The notes under the pieces were generated by a model that had not been told where the DNA came from, did not search any database, and saw only the letters and a program-made list of their open reading frames with translations. Both the position numbers and the translations under genes were made by a program. Shown in pieces: positions 21,001-22,980 of a DNA stretch of 22,980 nt (its first letter is position 1; each line of letters opens with the position of its first letter). Source of the DNA: Candidatus Aminicenantota bacterium (lineage in GTDB: Bacteria > Acidobacteriota > Aminicenantia > UBA2199); NCBI GenBank assembly GCA_020355945.1, contig CP070627.1:7346687-7369666 (forward strand). Reading direction: 5' to 3'.

Positions 21001-22980
21001 CATAGGTAACGATACTGATTTCAAGGAGGAAATTGGTCCGGGCAAAACTTTGCAGGTCCAGTCTGTAGTCTTGCGCTGCGGCATCCCCCTGGTCCACCAA
21101 CTCACTATACACATGAAAATCCACCAGGTTAAATACGATATCAAAAAAAGGATTGCTGTGTTCGGGTGATTCCCCTACCAGTTTGGCGATCTCCATCAAT
21201 GATAATTTTTCGTATTTCTTTAAATGAACCATTTGGTTTTCAACGATCCCGATATAATCGGCCCAGGTGATTCCTGCCGGGATTTTTACCCGGAAAGGCA
21301 CCGTGTTTAAAAAACAGCCCAGTATCTTATCTCCATCTTCGGTTTCCGGGCGATTATGGGTTACCAATCCGGTGGTAATATCAGGCTCATAAGAAAACAT
21401 AGATAACACATAAATAAAAGCACTCAAACACAAATGCTTCAAGCTGGTGTGCTGCTTTTTCGCCATCTCCTCCAATTGCTCACGGACCCGGGCCCCCAAA
21501 TCAAAGGTGAAAAATTTGTACTCCCCTGTACCTGGCTGCGGGGGGAATTTCAGCCGTTTATAACCTGTTAATCGGTTTTTCCAATAATCGATGACAGCGG
21601 GATTGCGCTTTGCTGCCAATTGATAAGTAATAAATTGTTTATACCCCACTTTTAACTTGCCCGGTTTAAACCCCGGGTCTCTTTCTAACTCCAGGTAGGT
21701 ATTGTTTAACTCGGTTAAGAAGCTGGCGTTGCTCCAGCCATCGATGATGGCATGATGAGACTCCCATATCAATATCACCAGGCTGCTGCCGCACTTAAAA
21801 ACCCGGATTCGCCATAACGGCGCCTTAAAAATATCATACCCCCTCTTGCGGCTCTCTGATAAATATTTCTTTATATAGACTTCTTGCGCTGCTTTTTTCA
21901 TAGATGAAATGTCATGATACGAAACATCATTGGCAAAACGTTCATCATATCGATAAATAACATGGGCGGATTCTTCCGTGAAAAAACCGGTGCGCAGGAT
22001 AGGATGCTTCTCTACCAGGAGCGATACCGCCTGTTTCATCCGTTCCAAATCAAAATGGCGATAATTCCGCTGCACCACGATTTGATCGTGATAAACCCCT
22101 TCCCTGGCTCCTCTTAAATAATGAAACACCATACCTTTTTCTATATCGCTCATGGGATAGACATCTTCTACTCCTTTTGTCTCCAGGATTTGCGGATGTT
22201 TCATCATACGTTCCCGGAATTGTTCCACTTCCTGTAACGCTGCTTCAAAAAGCTCGTGCTGTATAACCAGGGATTGTTTATTTAAATGCCTGGTCATTTC
22301 CCCAATGGTTTGATGAGAATATATATCCACCACACCTAAATTTGTTCCCAGTCGATTATTAATGGAGCCAATCAATTTGATGGCTTTCATGGAATCCCCA
22401 CCCAGGGCGAAGAAATTGTCATTTGCCCCGATTCTTTCCACTGCCAATACCTGCTGCCAGATTTCCGCCAGCCCTTTACCTACCTCCCCTTCGGGGGCTT
22501 CATAATCAATCCCGGCAGCGGACCGGGGTTCGGGTAATCCCTTCCGGTCTAGTTTGCCGTTGGGGGTTAAGGGTATCTTCTCCATGGGCATAAAATAAGC
22601 AGGGATCATATAATCCGGTAACCGTCCCAGTAAATACTCCCGCAGCGTCTCGGCGTTCAGTGTTTTCCCGGGGTCTTGCCTCGGGACAAAATAAGCGCAA
22701 AGATACCGTTGGTTATCGTTTTGGTTTTGTTTTTGCCAATCAATGACAGCCGCTTGTTTGATGCCTTCATGGGCTAACAGTTCTTTTTCGATTTCCCCGG
22801 GTTCGATGCGGAACCCCCGGATTTTAACCTGGTGGTCGATTCGCCCCAGGTACTCCATTTCACCGTTTTCCAACAGCCGCACCAGGTCACCGGACTTGTA
22901 AATTTTTTGCCTCCGGCGGCCAGGGGGGGCGCTTTTTGAAAAAACTGCCCCCCCTGGACCCCCCTGCAAAAACTTTTTAT
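3002..22980 (-). CDS. Hybrid NRPS-PKS megasynthase, 3' part (5' end outside window)
   Basis: Multimodular nonribosomal peptide synthetase ending in a polyketide module. It builds a peptide on carrier-protein thioesters in the cytoplasm and extends it with one malonate-type unit. More than 6,655 residues are visible. Residue numbers in this annotation count from the TTG codon at 22967-22969, but the frame stays open to the window edge and that TTG lies inside an A domain, so it is not the start. Visible order: A (motifs A7-A10)-PCP; C-A-PCP-E; C-A-PCP-E; C-A-PCP; C-A-PCP; KS-AT-ACP. Every C and E domain has its HHxxxDG motif, every carrier its serine, and the KS its Cys-His-His triad. No thioesterase or reductase follows the last ACP; the TGA stop is at 3002-3004. 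The roughly 20 kb frame is unbroken despite many tandem-repeat and palindromic inserts, which argues against pseudogenization or gross misassembly. The product is unknown. Confidence 0.97.
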   Translation of the reverse strand, partial: KKFLQGGPGGAVFSKSAPPGRRRQKIYKSGDLVRLLENGEMEYLGRIDHQVKIRGFRIEPGEIEKELLAHEGIKQAAVIDWQKQNQNDNQRYLCAYFVPRQDPGKTLNAETLREYLLGRLPDYMIPAYFMPMEKIPLTPNGKLDRKGLPEPRSAAGIDYEAPEGEVGKGLAEIWQQVLAVERIGANDNFFALGGDSMKAIKLIGSINNRLGTNLGVVDIYSHQTIGEMTRHLNKQSLVIQHELFEAALQEVEQFRERMMKHPQILETKGVEDVYPMSDIEKGMVFHYLRGAREGVYHDQIVVQRNYRHFDLERMKQAVSLLVEKHPILRTGFFTEESAHVIYRYDERFANDVSYHDISSMKKAAQEVYIKKYLSESRKRGYDIFKAPLWRIRVFKCGSSLVILIWESHHAIIDGWSNASFLTELNNTYLELERDPGFKPGKLKVGYKQFITYQLAAKRNPAVIDYWKNRLTGYKRLKFPPQPGTGEYKFFTFDLGARVREQLEEMAKKQHTSLKHLCLSAFIYVLSMFSYEPDITTGLVTHNRPETEDGDKILGCFLNTVPFRVKIPAGITWADYIGIVENQMVHLKKYEKLSLMEIAKLVGESPEHSNPFFDIVFNLVDFHVYSELVDQGDAAAQDYRLDLQSFARTNFLLEISIVTYGSQLTFTIHFSTAFISQGDAKKLYTFFNEVLEKFIYHPHGILDKDEIIPEKEKRQLLHDLNNTARDYAGNQTIPGLFAEQAEQTPDNIAVVGPSQTKNRIYMTYTTHISYSELNQKSDQLAHVLRQKGVQPDTVAAIMVERSVEMIIGTIAILKAGGAYLPIDPDYPEERINYMLKDSGTKILLSEGLHPDFPTSQLPSFPASLPSSLAYVIYTSGSTGKPKGVLVEHGNAVNILLCRKEIYKMNPAVTTLLLFSYSFDGFVTDFFTPVISGARVILTGQEERKDPGVIKSLITGNHVTHIFCTPPLYQAIIEGLSKTEAVWLKVVTLGGDRLPLTLLDATRQKNPGIEVVHEYGVTEAAVTSTLYQHQEKDNQIKIGAPIWNTMIYILDSQQQLQPIGTAGEMGIGGAGVARGYLNRPELTCEKFDHDLKDYQDYHDNYHRSYRSYTSYISKKIYKTGDLARWLPDKNIEFLGRIDFQVKIRGFRIEPGEIENRLLNKTGIKNAVVAAREDERGNKYLCAYIVSASNIQDLELKEYLSKQVPDYMIPSCFVFLDKIPLTSTGKVDSKALPQPGLTAGPDYAAPRDEVEKRLVEVWQDVLGIERVGIMDNFFQMGGDSIKAMQVVSRLKTRGLNLKINDLFSQPTIKQLAGCVTPVTGQIPQEVVKGEVPLTPIQRWFFAKNFTDGHHFNQAVMLYRPGGIDQDILKQVFTKLTEHHDALRMVYELDQETGDVIQRNRGIEGQSFDLAVFDFENDDDTYIKQSIEKEANVIQAGVDLTRGPLVKLGLFKTVRGDHLLIVIHHLVIDGVSWRILLEDLNTAFNQVQKGEPIRFPDKTDSFQRWSRNLTEYARKQALIKSFCGGGAGSPGLLRGGQFFQKAPPLDRKINKDKRKQKYTEAVTLNLSETDTRTLLKRVNQAYNTEINDILLTALGKTVKEWAGIDEVMINLEGHGRESIIPDLDISRTVGWFTAQYPVILDMSQCDDLSYAIKRVKETLRRIPHKGIGYGIWRYLTLREEREGDFFEEEPEISFNYLGQFDSLAGSPYKPAKGDEKSLFQFSSLSKGRSFSPELDQFHTLIVTGMVVEGKLSLSFTYNRHEYDKSTIRSLAKGFERNLLDIIRHCTRKQERELTPSDVMDVSYSTLSLEEFTVILDYIKNNIPGNPSIEAMYPLGPMQKGILYHWLTRTHYDMYFIQTLFQLEGGLDKSLLEAGLNNLIQRYDIFRTIFIYQGVEEPLQAVLNHRRVKVHYKDILHLPGKEQAHYVEEWCQREKERGFDLGRDVMMRLSLFKTGENQYQLVWGFHHILMDGWCLGIIYNELAEIYKSLAAGKAFPLKEVTPYRSYIKWWLKQDKEAAVDYWEKYLSGYRQQAGLPKSKAGGAGEGVYKLEECQFAVDEQEALALVDFSSKNRITVSTVFQGLWGLLLQKYNNSSDVVFGAVVSGRPPELPGIEQMVGLFINTIPVRVISHEGQTFSQLVMILQQDSTTGRRYEYLPLADIQAQSELRGNLIDHILVFENYPVHQQVKQTPGRQVGGEPGALLNWRVQDITVFEQTNYDFYITILPGEVIRVKLSYNSLIYDRAFINRVGIHMREILRQVAVNPGIQLKKLGILTAEEKQQILFSFNGKGVSFPVDKPVHQLFREQVERTPDRIALVGQVSNAFGKNIFITYRELNERSDQLARILCDKGVECDAIVGIMVARSVEMIFGILGILKSGGAYLPIAPEYPEEGIKYMLADSKAKVLLTDPGLKEKFEELSIVNCQLSMNEATTTTAVFFNPQPTACNSQLAYVIYTSGSTGKPKGTLIRHVSVVNRLVWMQKQYPLTGEDVILQKTPFTFDVSVWELFWWGIAGAGLCLLVPGGEKDPGLIVEAIELCRVSVMHFVPSMLGAFMDYIEAAGAARRLCGLRQVFASGEALSVSQVNRFNKLLYRTNRTRLANLYGPTEATVDVSYFDCSAGENLDKVPIGKPIDNIGLFVLDRWGRLQPIGMAGELCITGVGLAPGYLNQPELTAAKFDHDLWDYQDYHDGYHKSYGSYRSYISYLSYYKTGDLACWLPDGNIEFLGRIDFQVKIRGFRIEPGEIESRLLKKPRIKNAVVLARKDETGDNYLCAYIVSEGEIPSLELQDYLSAELPAYMIPAYFIFLDKIPLTANGKVDRKSLPVPGKVVGRDYEPPGDEVAKRLVEIWQEVLGVERIGITDNFFAMGGDSIKAIQVTSRLRKYGLDLKINDIFAKPVIKQLAGSVNAVTRQIPQGAVQGEVPLTPIQHWFFQSYITHRHHFNQAIMLYRAEGFDENILKKVFTKLTEHHDVLRMVFEFSCEKGEEVIIQKNRGLQGKLFDLEVFDFKNVNKRSIQREIEERATKIQGSIDLEKGPLVKLGLFGTAEGDHLLIVIHHLVIDGVSWRILLEDFKTAYRQAENEEPIKFPQKTDSFKHWSEKITEYASKPSFIESFCGERRVQGPLGEGSLKRLRALHQTLCTLRSAQCSRPLVAEGKKISKAKKKQKHTEFVTLELSQADTQSLLKRVNRAYNTEINDILLTALGIAIKEWGGIDSIFIHLEGHGRESIIEDVDIGRTVGWFTSLYPVMLDMSQCDELSHAIKSVKETLRRIPHKGIGYGILKYLTPGEERGVIEHEPELLFNYLGQFDSPGASGQGGAGSIVFSWLGTGSGTSPEADQVHRLSINSMIVGGKLSMSFAYNRHEYDKSTIRSLADGFKRNLLEIIRHCSGKQERELTPSDVMDVSYLALSLEEFTGILDNIKSNIPGNPAIEAVYPLAPMQKGMFYHWLSRTHYDIYFIQTVFQVEGTLDKSLLEGSFNKLIERYDIFRVIFAYQGLAEPCQVVLSHRQQEVHYEDIVAAPANYLEEWLQKEKERGVDLGKDVLMRLSLFKTGGNRYRLVWGFHHILMDGWCLGIIYNELVEIYKSLAAGQVIRLPGVISYKNYIEWWVKQDKEAGLDYWERYLAGYRHRAALPGLPSAKTEIGGAYKTGEYTFEIDKKSTAAVKDFAGRDGVTLNTVIQGVWGLLLQRYNDINDVVFGAVVSGRPPELHGVEQMIGLFINTVPVRVTSHPGQDFSQLIKTLQQSSAAGKAYEYLPLADIQAKSPMKSNLIDHILVFENYPIHQQVKNTKEQGTALDLRLEDIKVLEQTNYHFNIIIIPGESILLKLSYNVLIYDRTLIKRVGGHIKKILRQVTDNPTLALKEIEILTAEEKQQIVFDFNRTDVSYPEDKLVHGLFAEQVERAPDRTALVGPKLQNTNYKQIDVLRADVNSFAEVHLSYNELNDRSNQLAHVLIEKGVRPDTIVGILVERSLEMIVGILAILKAGGAYLPIDPDYPQERIDYMLSDSNAKVLLSEGSALSEVSNGIQVIKPGELAEKLPTHLIHPTHPTHPTQLCYVIYTSGSTGQPKGVMVNHTSIVNTLSGLYRSYPFTRRDVYLMKTSCVFDVSVTELFGWFMGITVDGEKGGRLALLAPGGEKEPQRILETVQRLQVTHINFVPSMFNVFLEYLTPLNIVKLGALKYIFLAGEALQAETVKTFQGLNRTIHHLRLENLYGPTEASVYASGYSLSDWSGGNSIPIGKPLQNVRLYILDRHDRLQPVNVPGELCIAGTGTARGYLNRPGLTAEKFDHDLKDYPDYHDKYYRSYTSYRTYISKKIYKTGDLACWLPDGNIEFLGRIDRQVKIRGFRIELEEIEKQLVKHPRVKETAVICRTDEKKDNYICAYFTGSGEGKTGKKNLPEPAEFKEYLAQTLPGYMIPSYFVPLETLPCTSSGKIDRKALPVPGIEKEQSGVYIAPRSQIEEKLAVIWSGVLGIEKHLIGIDSDFLQLGGHSLKATSLVLKVQQALQVNVSLAEVFKRPTIRGMSAFIHAAEKTKYAPIESAEKKEYYPLSSAQARFYILQRVTPQSTAYNITAVYQVEGPVEKERFENALKRLIRQYEILRTSFEMIAGEPVQRIRQHLEFEIEYYDSEVAGEGDRCRWEELADRNPQPATALISSFIRPFDLSRPPLLRLGLIKLAEEKHILVFDMHHIISDGTSMSIFLTGFMALYADRDINPLQLQYKDFARWQYNRLTSGQLKKQETYWDERFHGELPVLDIATDFPRPLVQHFEGDWFTLVLEKSVTRGLNHLLKETGTTLFMALLVVYNILLARYTGQEDIIIGTTIASRHHPDLEHVPGLLIETLALRNYPFGQQTFGEFLKVVKQSTLDAYDNQDYPFKELIKKLGAENEISRNPVFDAMLIVQNIEKTEFQLEGLKFSPYHSSDEEARHMSKVDFTIEAMEAGDQVYFRLEYCTRLYKRETMEQFGRHFINIISEVVKDPGIRLLDIRVMDEEEKNQLLESFNNTSREYPRMQTVYELFTDQAAGTPDHVALVGKGEGWKGRRVEGKKEEAPFGQVLNALGESSLRAKRQDLIAITYKELNEISDRLAKLLREKGVQPDTIVGIKVEPSLEMVMGLFGILKAGGAYMPVDPDYPQDRIDFMLEDSSAKILLTGQEIADFSSPQAFKTRPKGSPSFVICNLEFGISPQQGGNLAYIIYTSGTTGRPKGVLVEHRNLAAYIHAFEQEFDLRPEDTVIQQVSYAFDAFVEELYPILLRGGKLVIAGREVTRDITGLCDFIEKHRVTFITCSPQLLNELNQAAAGFSGKGNNPLVSLRIMISGGDQLKAEYIENLMEIGQVYNTYGPTESTVCATYYRCRQDGKLPSNVCIGKPIANYQVYILDKYGNLLPIGVAGELCVTGSGVTRGYLNRPELTAEKFHAVYKTGDLARWLSDGNIEFLGRIDRQVKVRGYRIELGEIENQLANIENIKKTVVVEERRKSGQNYLAAYVVMNPGAVLDISRVKARLALKLPGYMIPPYIMEVEEIPLTITGKIHRKQLPPPETSPGQSYAVPASNKEKIVADIWKQVLEKDRVGLEDNFFDLGGTSLDIFTINTRLNETFNRQIPVVALFQHSTIRSLAGYLEQENDEKGIAREKQKEMSEALDRGKKVIKKIINKDEASLQNKETGLELAVIGMAGIFPGARHIDEFWENLKNGIESICFFTDEELQAEGIDADTLNNPNYIKAKGVIDGVEYFDASFFGYTAREAQIMDPQMRIFQQCIWHALEDAGYNPISYNGRIGLYAGASPNLNWEALTCFGGANQGLSAFMVAQLADKDFMCTHISYKLNLKGPSVSLQTACSTSLVAVHWAVQGLLHGDCEIALAGGVSINYPPKRGYLYQPGMILSADGHNRSFDEEASGSVFGDGVGVVVLKRLADAAAARDNIYAVIKGSAINNDGFRKVGYTAPSVDGQAEVIKAAQLMAGVVPESITYIEAHGTATALGDTVEIEALKQVFNTNKKASCALGTIKSNLGHLYSAAGLAGFIKTVLALKHRLIPPGLHFNTPNPAIDFKNTPFYVVTRLKEWENNGYPLRAGVSSFGIGGTNAHVVLEEAPKIDHGRGITGGSEHQLILLSAKTPTALEKQTENLVRFIKKNPGINLADMAYTLQVGRRHFPYRRMLLCSTIDTDYDRLALYMKRIPTAYVKEENPPVVFMFCGQGSQYVNMGIDLYRSEPIFREEMDRCFEILKPMLDYDIKEILYPGRGEVSEEGSPVSQIHQTRFTQPIVFSFEYALAKLLIRWGITPRAMMGYSFGEYIAACIAGVLSLPDALKLVIIRGQLIQQTPEGAMTSVPLPENQLKTLLNKDLYLAIVNGPTCIVSGAKAAVAAFEKEMKKKRVICVPLNMSRAIHSPLMAPIREEFENQVSRFRFKPPQIPYISNVTSQWITGQQATNPGYWGEHLCSTVRFSHGLKELLKEENAIFIEIGAGRILGMMVRTHPDKKPGHIILNTVKHQQEKTTDHCFLLDKVGQMWNHGQPVDWQGFHGEEPRYRVSLPAYPFEGKRYWPEANINDLMSGSSGIAPVFPGASAQGANAELESLDHIEARETADENYQPPRSELEKSIAHWWQKLLGVSRAGIHDNFFFMNGNSLMGTQMISHLMEEYQVEIPIDRFYEIPTIAHLAEVIEELLKK
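3005..6007 (-). other. PKS module 6: KS-AT-ACP, no reductive or release domain
   Basis: Ketosynthase from residue 5655 (ELAVIGMAGIFPGA) with catalytic Cys5825 (TACSTSL), His5961 (EAHGTATALGD) and His5999 (KSNLGHL). Acyltransferase from about 6174 (VVFMFCGQGSQY) with nucleophile Ser6276 in GYSFGEY and His6374 in RAIHSPLM; the usual motifs are GHSxGE and AFH. The substrate is probably malonyl-CoA because a methylmalonyl YASH motif is absent, but RAIH is atypical. The post-AT linker carries LPAYPFEGKRYW. The ACP has FFFMNGNSLMG with Ser6613, where the first glycine of the usual GG pair is Asn. With no KR, DH or ER the added unit should stay a beta-keto group. The protein ends some 40 residues after the ACP serine. 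Confidence 0.92.
7453..7484. repeat. Heptamer repeat (AAATTCC/AAATTAC) before A3 of module 5
   Basis: Two AAATTCC units, two AAATTAC units and a partial AAAC. It encodes FVICNLEFGI, just upstream of LAYIIYTSGTTG. Confidence 0.88.
7493..7524 (+). repeat. Small palindromic element, A domain, module 5
   Basis: Hairpin GCCCTTCGGGC, centre GTTTTAAAC and GC-rich CGCCTGCGGCG. It is about 300 bp from its inverted partner, so the pair could form a larger stem. It encodes part of the insert before A3. Confidence 0.7.
7822..7856 (-). repeat. Small palindromic element, inverted copy in A domain, module 5
   Basis: Made of hairpin CGCCCAAGGCG, an AT-rich centre GTTTAAAAC and hairpin GCCCGAAGGGC. It lies in reverse orientation to the copy at 7493-7524, and a diverged copy is at 16016-16042. 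Confidence 0.7.
7863..7902. repeat. 8-bp tandem repeat (TTCTACCC)n, A-domain N-terminal loop, module 5
   Basis: Five units from TTCTTACC through two perfect TTCTACCC to TTCCACCC and TTCTCCTT. It encodes KGEGWKGRRVEGKKEE after the ALVG strand (residues about 5022-5036). Confidence 0.85.
9048..9120. repeat. GGTTGCG heptamers and ACCT-rich repeat in C domain, module 5
   Basis: GTTGCGG three times (9051-9071) then TCTGCGA, followed by an ACCT repeat spaced every 6-7 bp (9087-9118). It encodes an insert with GEGDRCRWEELADRNPQPAT at about residues 4617-4641, some 40 residues before the HHxxxDG motif. Confidence 0.8.
10055..10141. repeat. 9-bp repeats in A6-A7 loop, module 4
   Basis: ATAGGTCCT, ATAGGACGT and ATAGGACCT in tandem (10070-10096), then GGTAATCCG and GGTAATCCT (10111-10128). 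They encode DYPDYHDKYYRSYTSYRTY before YKTGDL. Confidence 0.85.
10844..10888. repeat. 9-bp tandem repeat (GTGAGTAGG)n before A3 of module 4
   Basis: Five units of GTGAGTAGG with minor changes, encoding a (His-Pro-Thr)n run (HLIHPTHPTHPTQ) directly before the A3 motif YVIYTSGS. Confidence 0.9.
11238..11275. repeat. AAATTAC-type heptamer repeat, A-domain N-terminal loop, module 4
   Basis: On the minus strand AAATTAC, AAAATAC, AAATTAC then AAAC. It encodes LQNTNYKQI between the ALVGP strand and the LSYNELN motif. The same heptamer occurs in the opposite orientation at 7453-7484. Confidence 0.75.
11300..14870 (-). repeat. Module-scale duplication, copy 2 (A C-terminal part-PCP-E-C)
   Basis: Second copy of the block, from module 3's A-domain C-terminal part to module 4's C domain. 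Matching landmarks are offset by about 1,590-1,600 residues (HHLVIDG at 1457 and 3046; FNYLGQF at 1687 and 3291; HHILMDG at 1958 and 3553). Confidence 0.8.
13536..13666 (-). repeat. GC-rich palindromic element, copy 3 (E-domain loop, module 3), with internal heptamers
   Basis: Flanks match copy 1 (GCCTTCGGCGACCAGGGGG at the left, CCCCTGGACCC and GCAAAAACTTT at the right) but the middle is different: heptamer repeats GCGCAGA x2 plus GTGCACA (13564-13584), then GC-rich inverted parts. It sits at the homologous E-domain position (residues about 3102-3145) to copy 2. Confidence 0.78.
14878..14965. repeat. 9-bp repeats in A6-A7 loop, module 3
   Basis: Degenerate ATAGGACCT units (about 14893-14920) and two GGTAATCCT/GGTAATCCC units (14935-14952) encode DYQDYHDGYHKSYGSYRSY, at the same position as in modules 2 and 4. 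Confidence 0.82.
15650..15744. repeat. Heptamer repeats before A3 of module 3
   Basis: Two blocks: degenerate GGGTTGC-type heptamers (15650-15680) and 4.4 perfect copies of ATTGACA (15714-15744). They encode the insert LSIVNCQLSMNEATTTT through QPTACNSQ immediately before YVIYTSGS. Confidence 0.88.
16016..16042 (-). repeat. Small palindromic element, diverged copy in A domain, module 3
   Basis: On the minus strand GGGCAAGTTTCAAATGCC followed by TTCGGCAAG. It is the same plan as the copies in module 5, at the homologous loop after the ALVG strand (VSNAFGKN). Confidence 0.6.
16050..19630 (-). repeat. Module-scale duplication, copy 1 (A C-terminal part-PCP-E-C)
   Basis: From the A-domain C-terminal part of module 2 to the C domain of module 3 the sequence is closely matched by 11300-14870, one module further on. 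Examples are ERELTPSDVMDVSY before both C domains and near-identical DNA around 18220-18260 and 13400-13450. The A-domain cores between the copies differ. Confidence 0.8.
18354..18434 (-). repeat. GC-rich palindromic element, copy 2 (E-domain loop, module 2)
   Basis: It shares the G-run, GCTTTTTGAAAAAACTG, C-run core and the trailing GCAAAAACTTTT with the copy at the right edge, with an extra GGCCGGGGCTGCCAGCC part. It is read in a different frame here (GGQFFQKAPPL at about residues 1527-1537), inside the E domain some 55 residues after the HHxxxDG motif. Confidence 0.82.
19640..19723. repeat. 9-bp repeats in A6-A7 loop, module 2
   Basis: ATAGGACGT followed by two ATAGGACCT units (19652-19678), then two GGTAATCCT-like units. 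Together they encode the Tyr/Ser/Asp-rich insert HDLKDYQDYHDNYHRSYRSY and onward, just before YKTGDL. Confidence 0.85.
20392..20430. repeat. 8-bp tandem repeat (GGGAAGCT)n before A3 of module 2
   Basis: About 4.9 copies of GGGAAGCT with one change to GGGAAGTT. It encodes the Pro/Ser-rich stretch FPTSQLPSFPASLPSS immediately before the A3 core motif. The unit is not a multiple of three, yet the frame is kept. Confidence 0.9.
20683..20709. repeat. 9-bp tandem repeat near the start of A domain, module 2
   Basis: Three degenerate units (GGGTCGTAT, AGGTCATAT, AGATCCTAT) encoding the YMTYTTH area between the ALVG-like strand and the YSELN motif. The units resemble the ATAGGACCT family found in the A6-A7 loops. 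Confidence 0.65.
22274..22980 (-). other. NRPS module 1 (partial): A-domain C-terminal part and PCP
   Basis: Only the end of this module is in the window. The adenylation part starts between core motifs A6 and A7 (YKSGDL at residues 24-29), continues through A8 (RIDHQVKIRGFRIEPGEIE) and ends with A10 (NGKLDRK from residue 137). The substrate-binding core lies upstream, so the first visible residue cannot be predicted. The carrier protein has LGGDSMKAI with the phosphopantetheine serine at 193. GGDS is the carrier variant usually followed by an epimerization domain, yet a condensation domain follows directly. The A6-A7 loop carries a palindromic GC-rich insert. Confidence 0.9.
22911..22980 (-). 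repeat. GC-rich palindromic element, copy 1 (A6-A7 loop, module 1)
   Basis: On the plus strand it starts GCCTCCGGCGGCCAGGGGG, passes through a G-run / TTTTTGAAAAAA / C-run imperfect palindrome, and ends CCTGGACCCCC then GCAAAAACTT at the window edge. Translated in frame it gives the foreign-looking stretch GGAVFSKSAPPGRRR just before the A7 motif. It may continue past the window. Confidence 0.8.

Larger units (their letters stand above)
17669..22168 (-). other. NRPS module 2: C-A-PCP-E, unassigned D-amino acid
   Basis: Condensation domain from about residue 268 (VYPMSDIEKGM) with active site HHAIIDG at 405-411. Adenylation domain about 730-1230: A3 YVIYTSGSTGKPKG at 866-879, specificity-core aspartate (FDGF) at 915, YGVTEAA in place of the usual YGPTE, A7 at 1112 and A10 lysine at 1220. 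My alignment to the GrsA positions gives the code D-G-T-C-T-G-E-V-T-K. It shares T239, G301, E322 and V330 with Asn-type codes but is not a known code to me. PCP serine 1274 lies in MGGDSIKAM. The epimerization domain has HHLVIDGVSW at 1457-1466 and FNYLGQF at 1687-1693, and runs to about 1782. The incorporated residue should therefore be D-configured. Confidence 0.88.

Noticed and set aside
22967..22969. TTG codon as the start of the megasynthase
   Set aside because: The frame is open upstream to the window edge, the codon lies inside a repeat insert in the middle of an A domain, and no ribosome-binding site is seen. The gene simply continues outside the window.

Overview
The window holds three genes, all on the minus strand and read from right to left. 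About 87% of it is the 3' part of one very large hybrid nonribosomal peptide synthetase / polyketide synthase (NRPS-PKS) gene. It enters the window already open at the right edge and stops at 3002. Two short-spaced genes follow: a DUF5916-type predicted outer-membrane beta-barrel protein with a CBM9-like N-terminus (746-2971) and a small secreted DUF1579-like protein (109-732). Gaps of 30 and 13 bp, each with a good Shine-Dalgarno sequence, suggest one transcript. I see no RNA genes, CRISPR array, transposase or plus-strand gene.

The assembly line reads: [A-half]-PCP | C-A-PCP-E | C-A-PCP-E | C-A-PCP | C-A-PCP | KS-AT-ACP. Module 3 has a clear serine code (DVWHFSLVDK). The other codes cannot be assigned firmly, though module 5 looks aromatic. 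The predicted intermediate is X1 - D-X2 - D-Ser - X4 - X5 extended by one malonate-type unit. There is no thioesterase or reductase, so release must happen elsewhere.

The most unusual feature is at DNA level. The synthetase is peppered with in-frame, low-complexity inserts: 7-, 8- and 9-bp tandem repeats and GC-rich palindromic elements. They fall at the same few loop positions in successive modules: after the 'ALVG' strand near the A-domain N-terminus, just before core motif A3, between A6 and A7, and in one loop of both epimerization domains. Homologous loops carry unrelated repeats, and one palindromic element is read in different frames at different places. This suggests repeat elements inserting or expanding wherever the protein tolerates it, comparable in principle to Rickettsia palindromic elements or cyanobacterial heptamer repeats.

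The organism is probably an uncultured Gram-negative bacterium of moderate GC. The DUF5916 barrel, the DUF1579-like protein and the style of the repeat-rich NRPS fit Candidatus Aminicenantes or an Acidobacteria-like lineage. That is inference from memory of such sequences and was not checked against a database.
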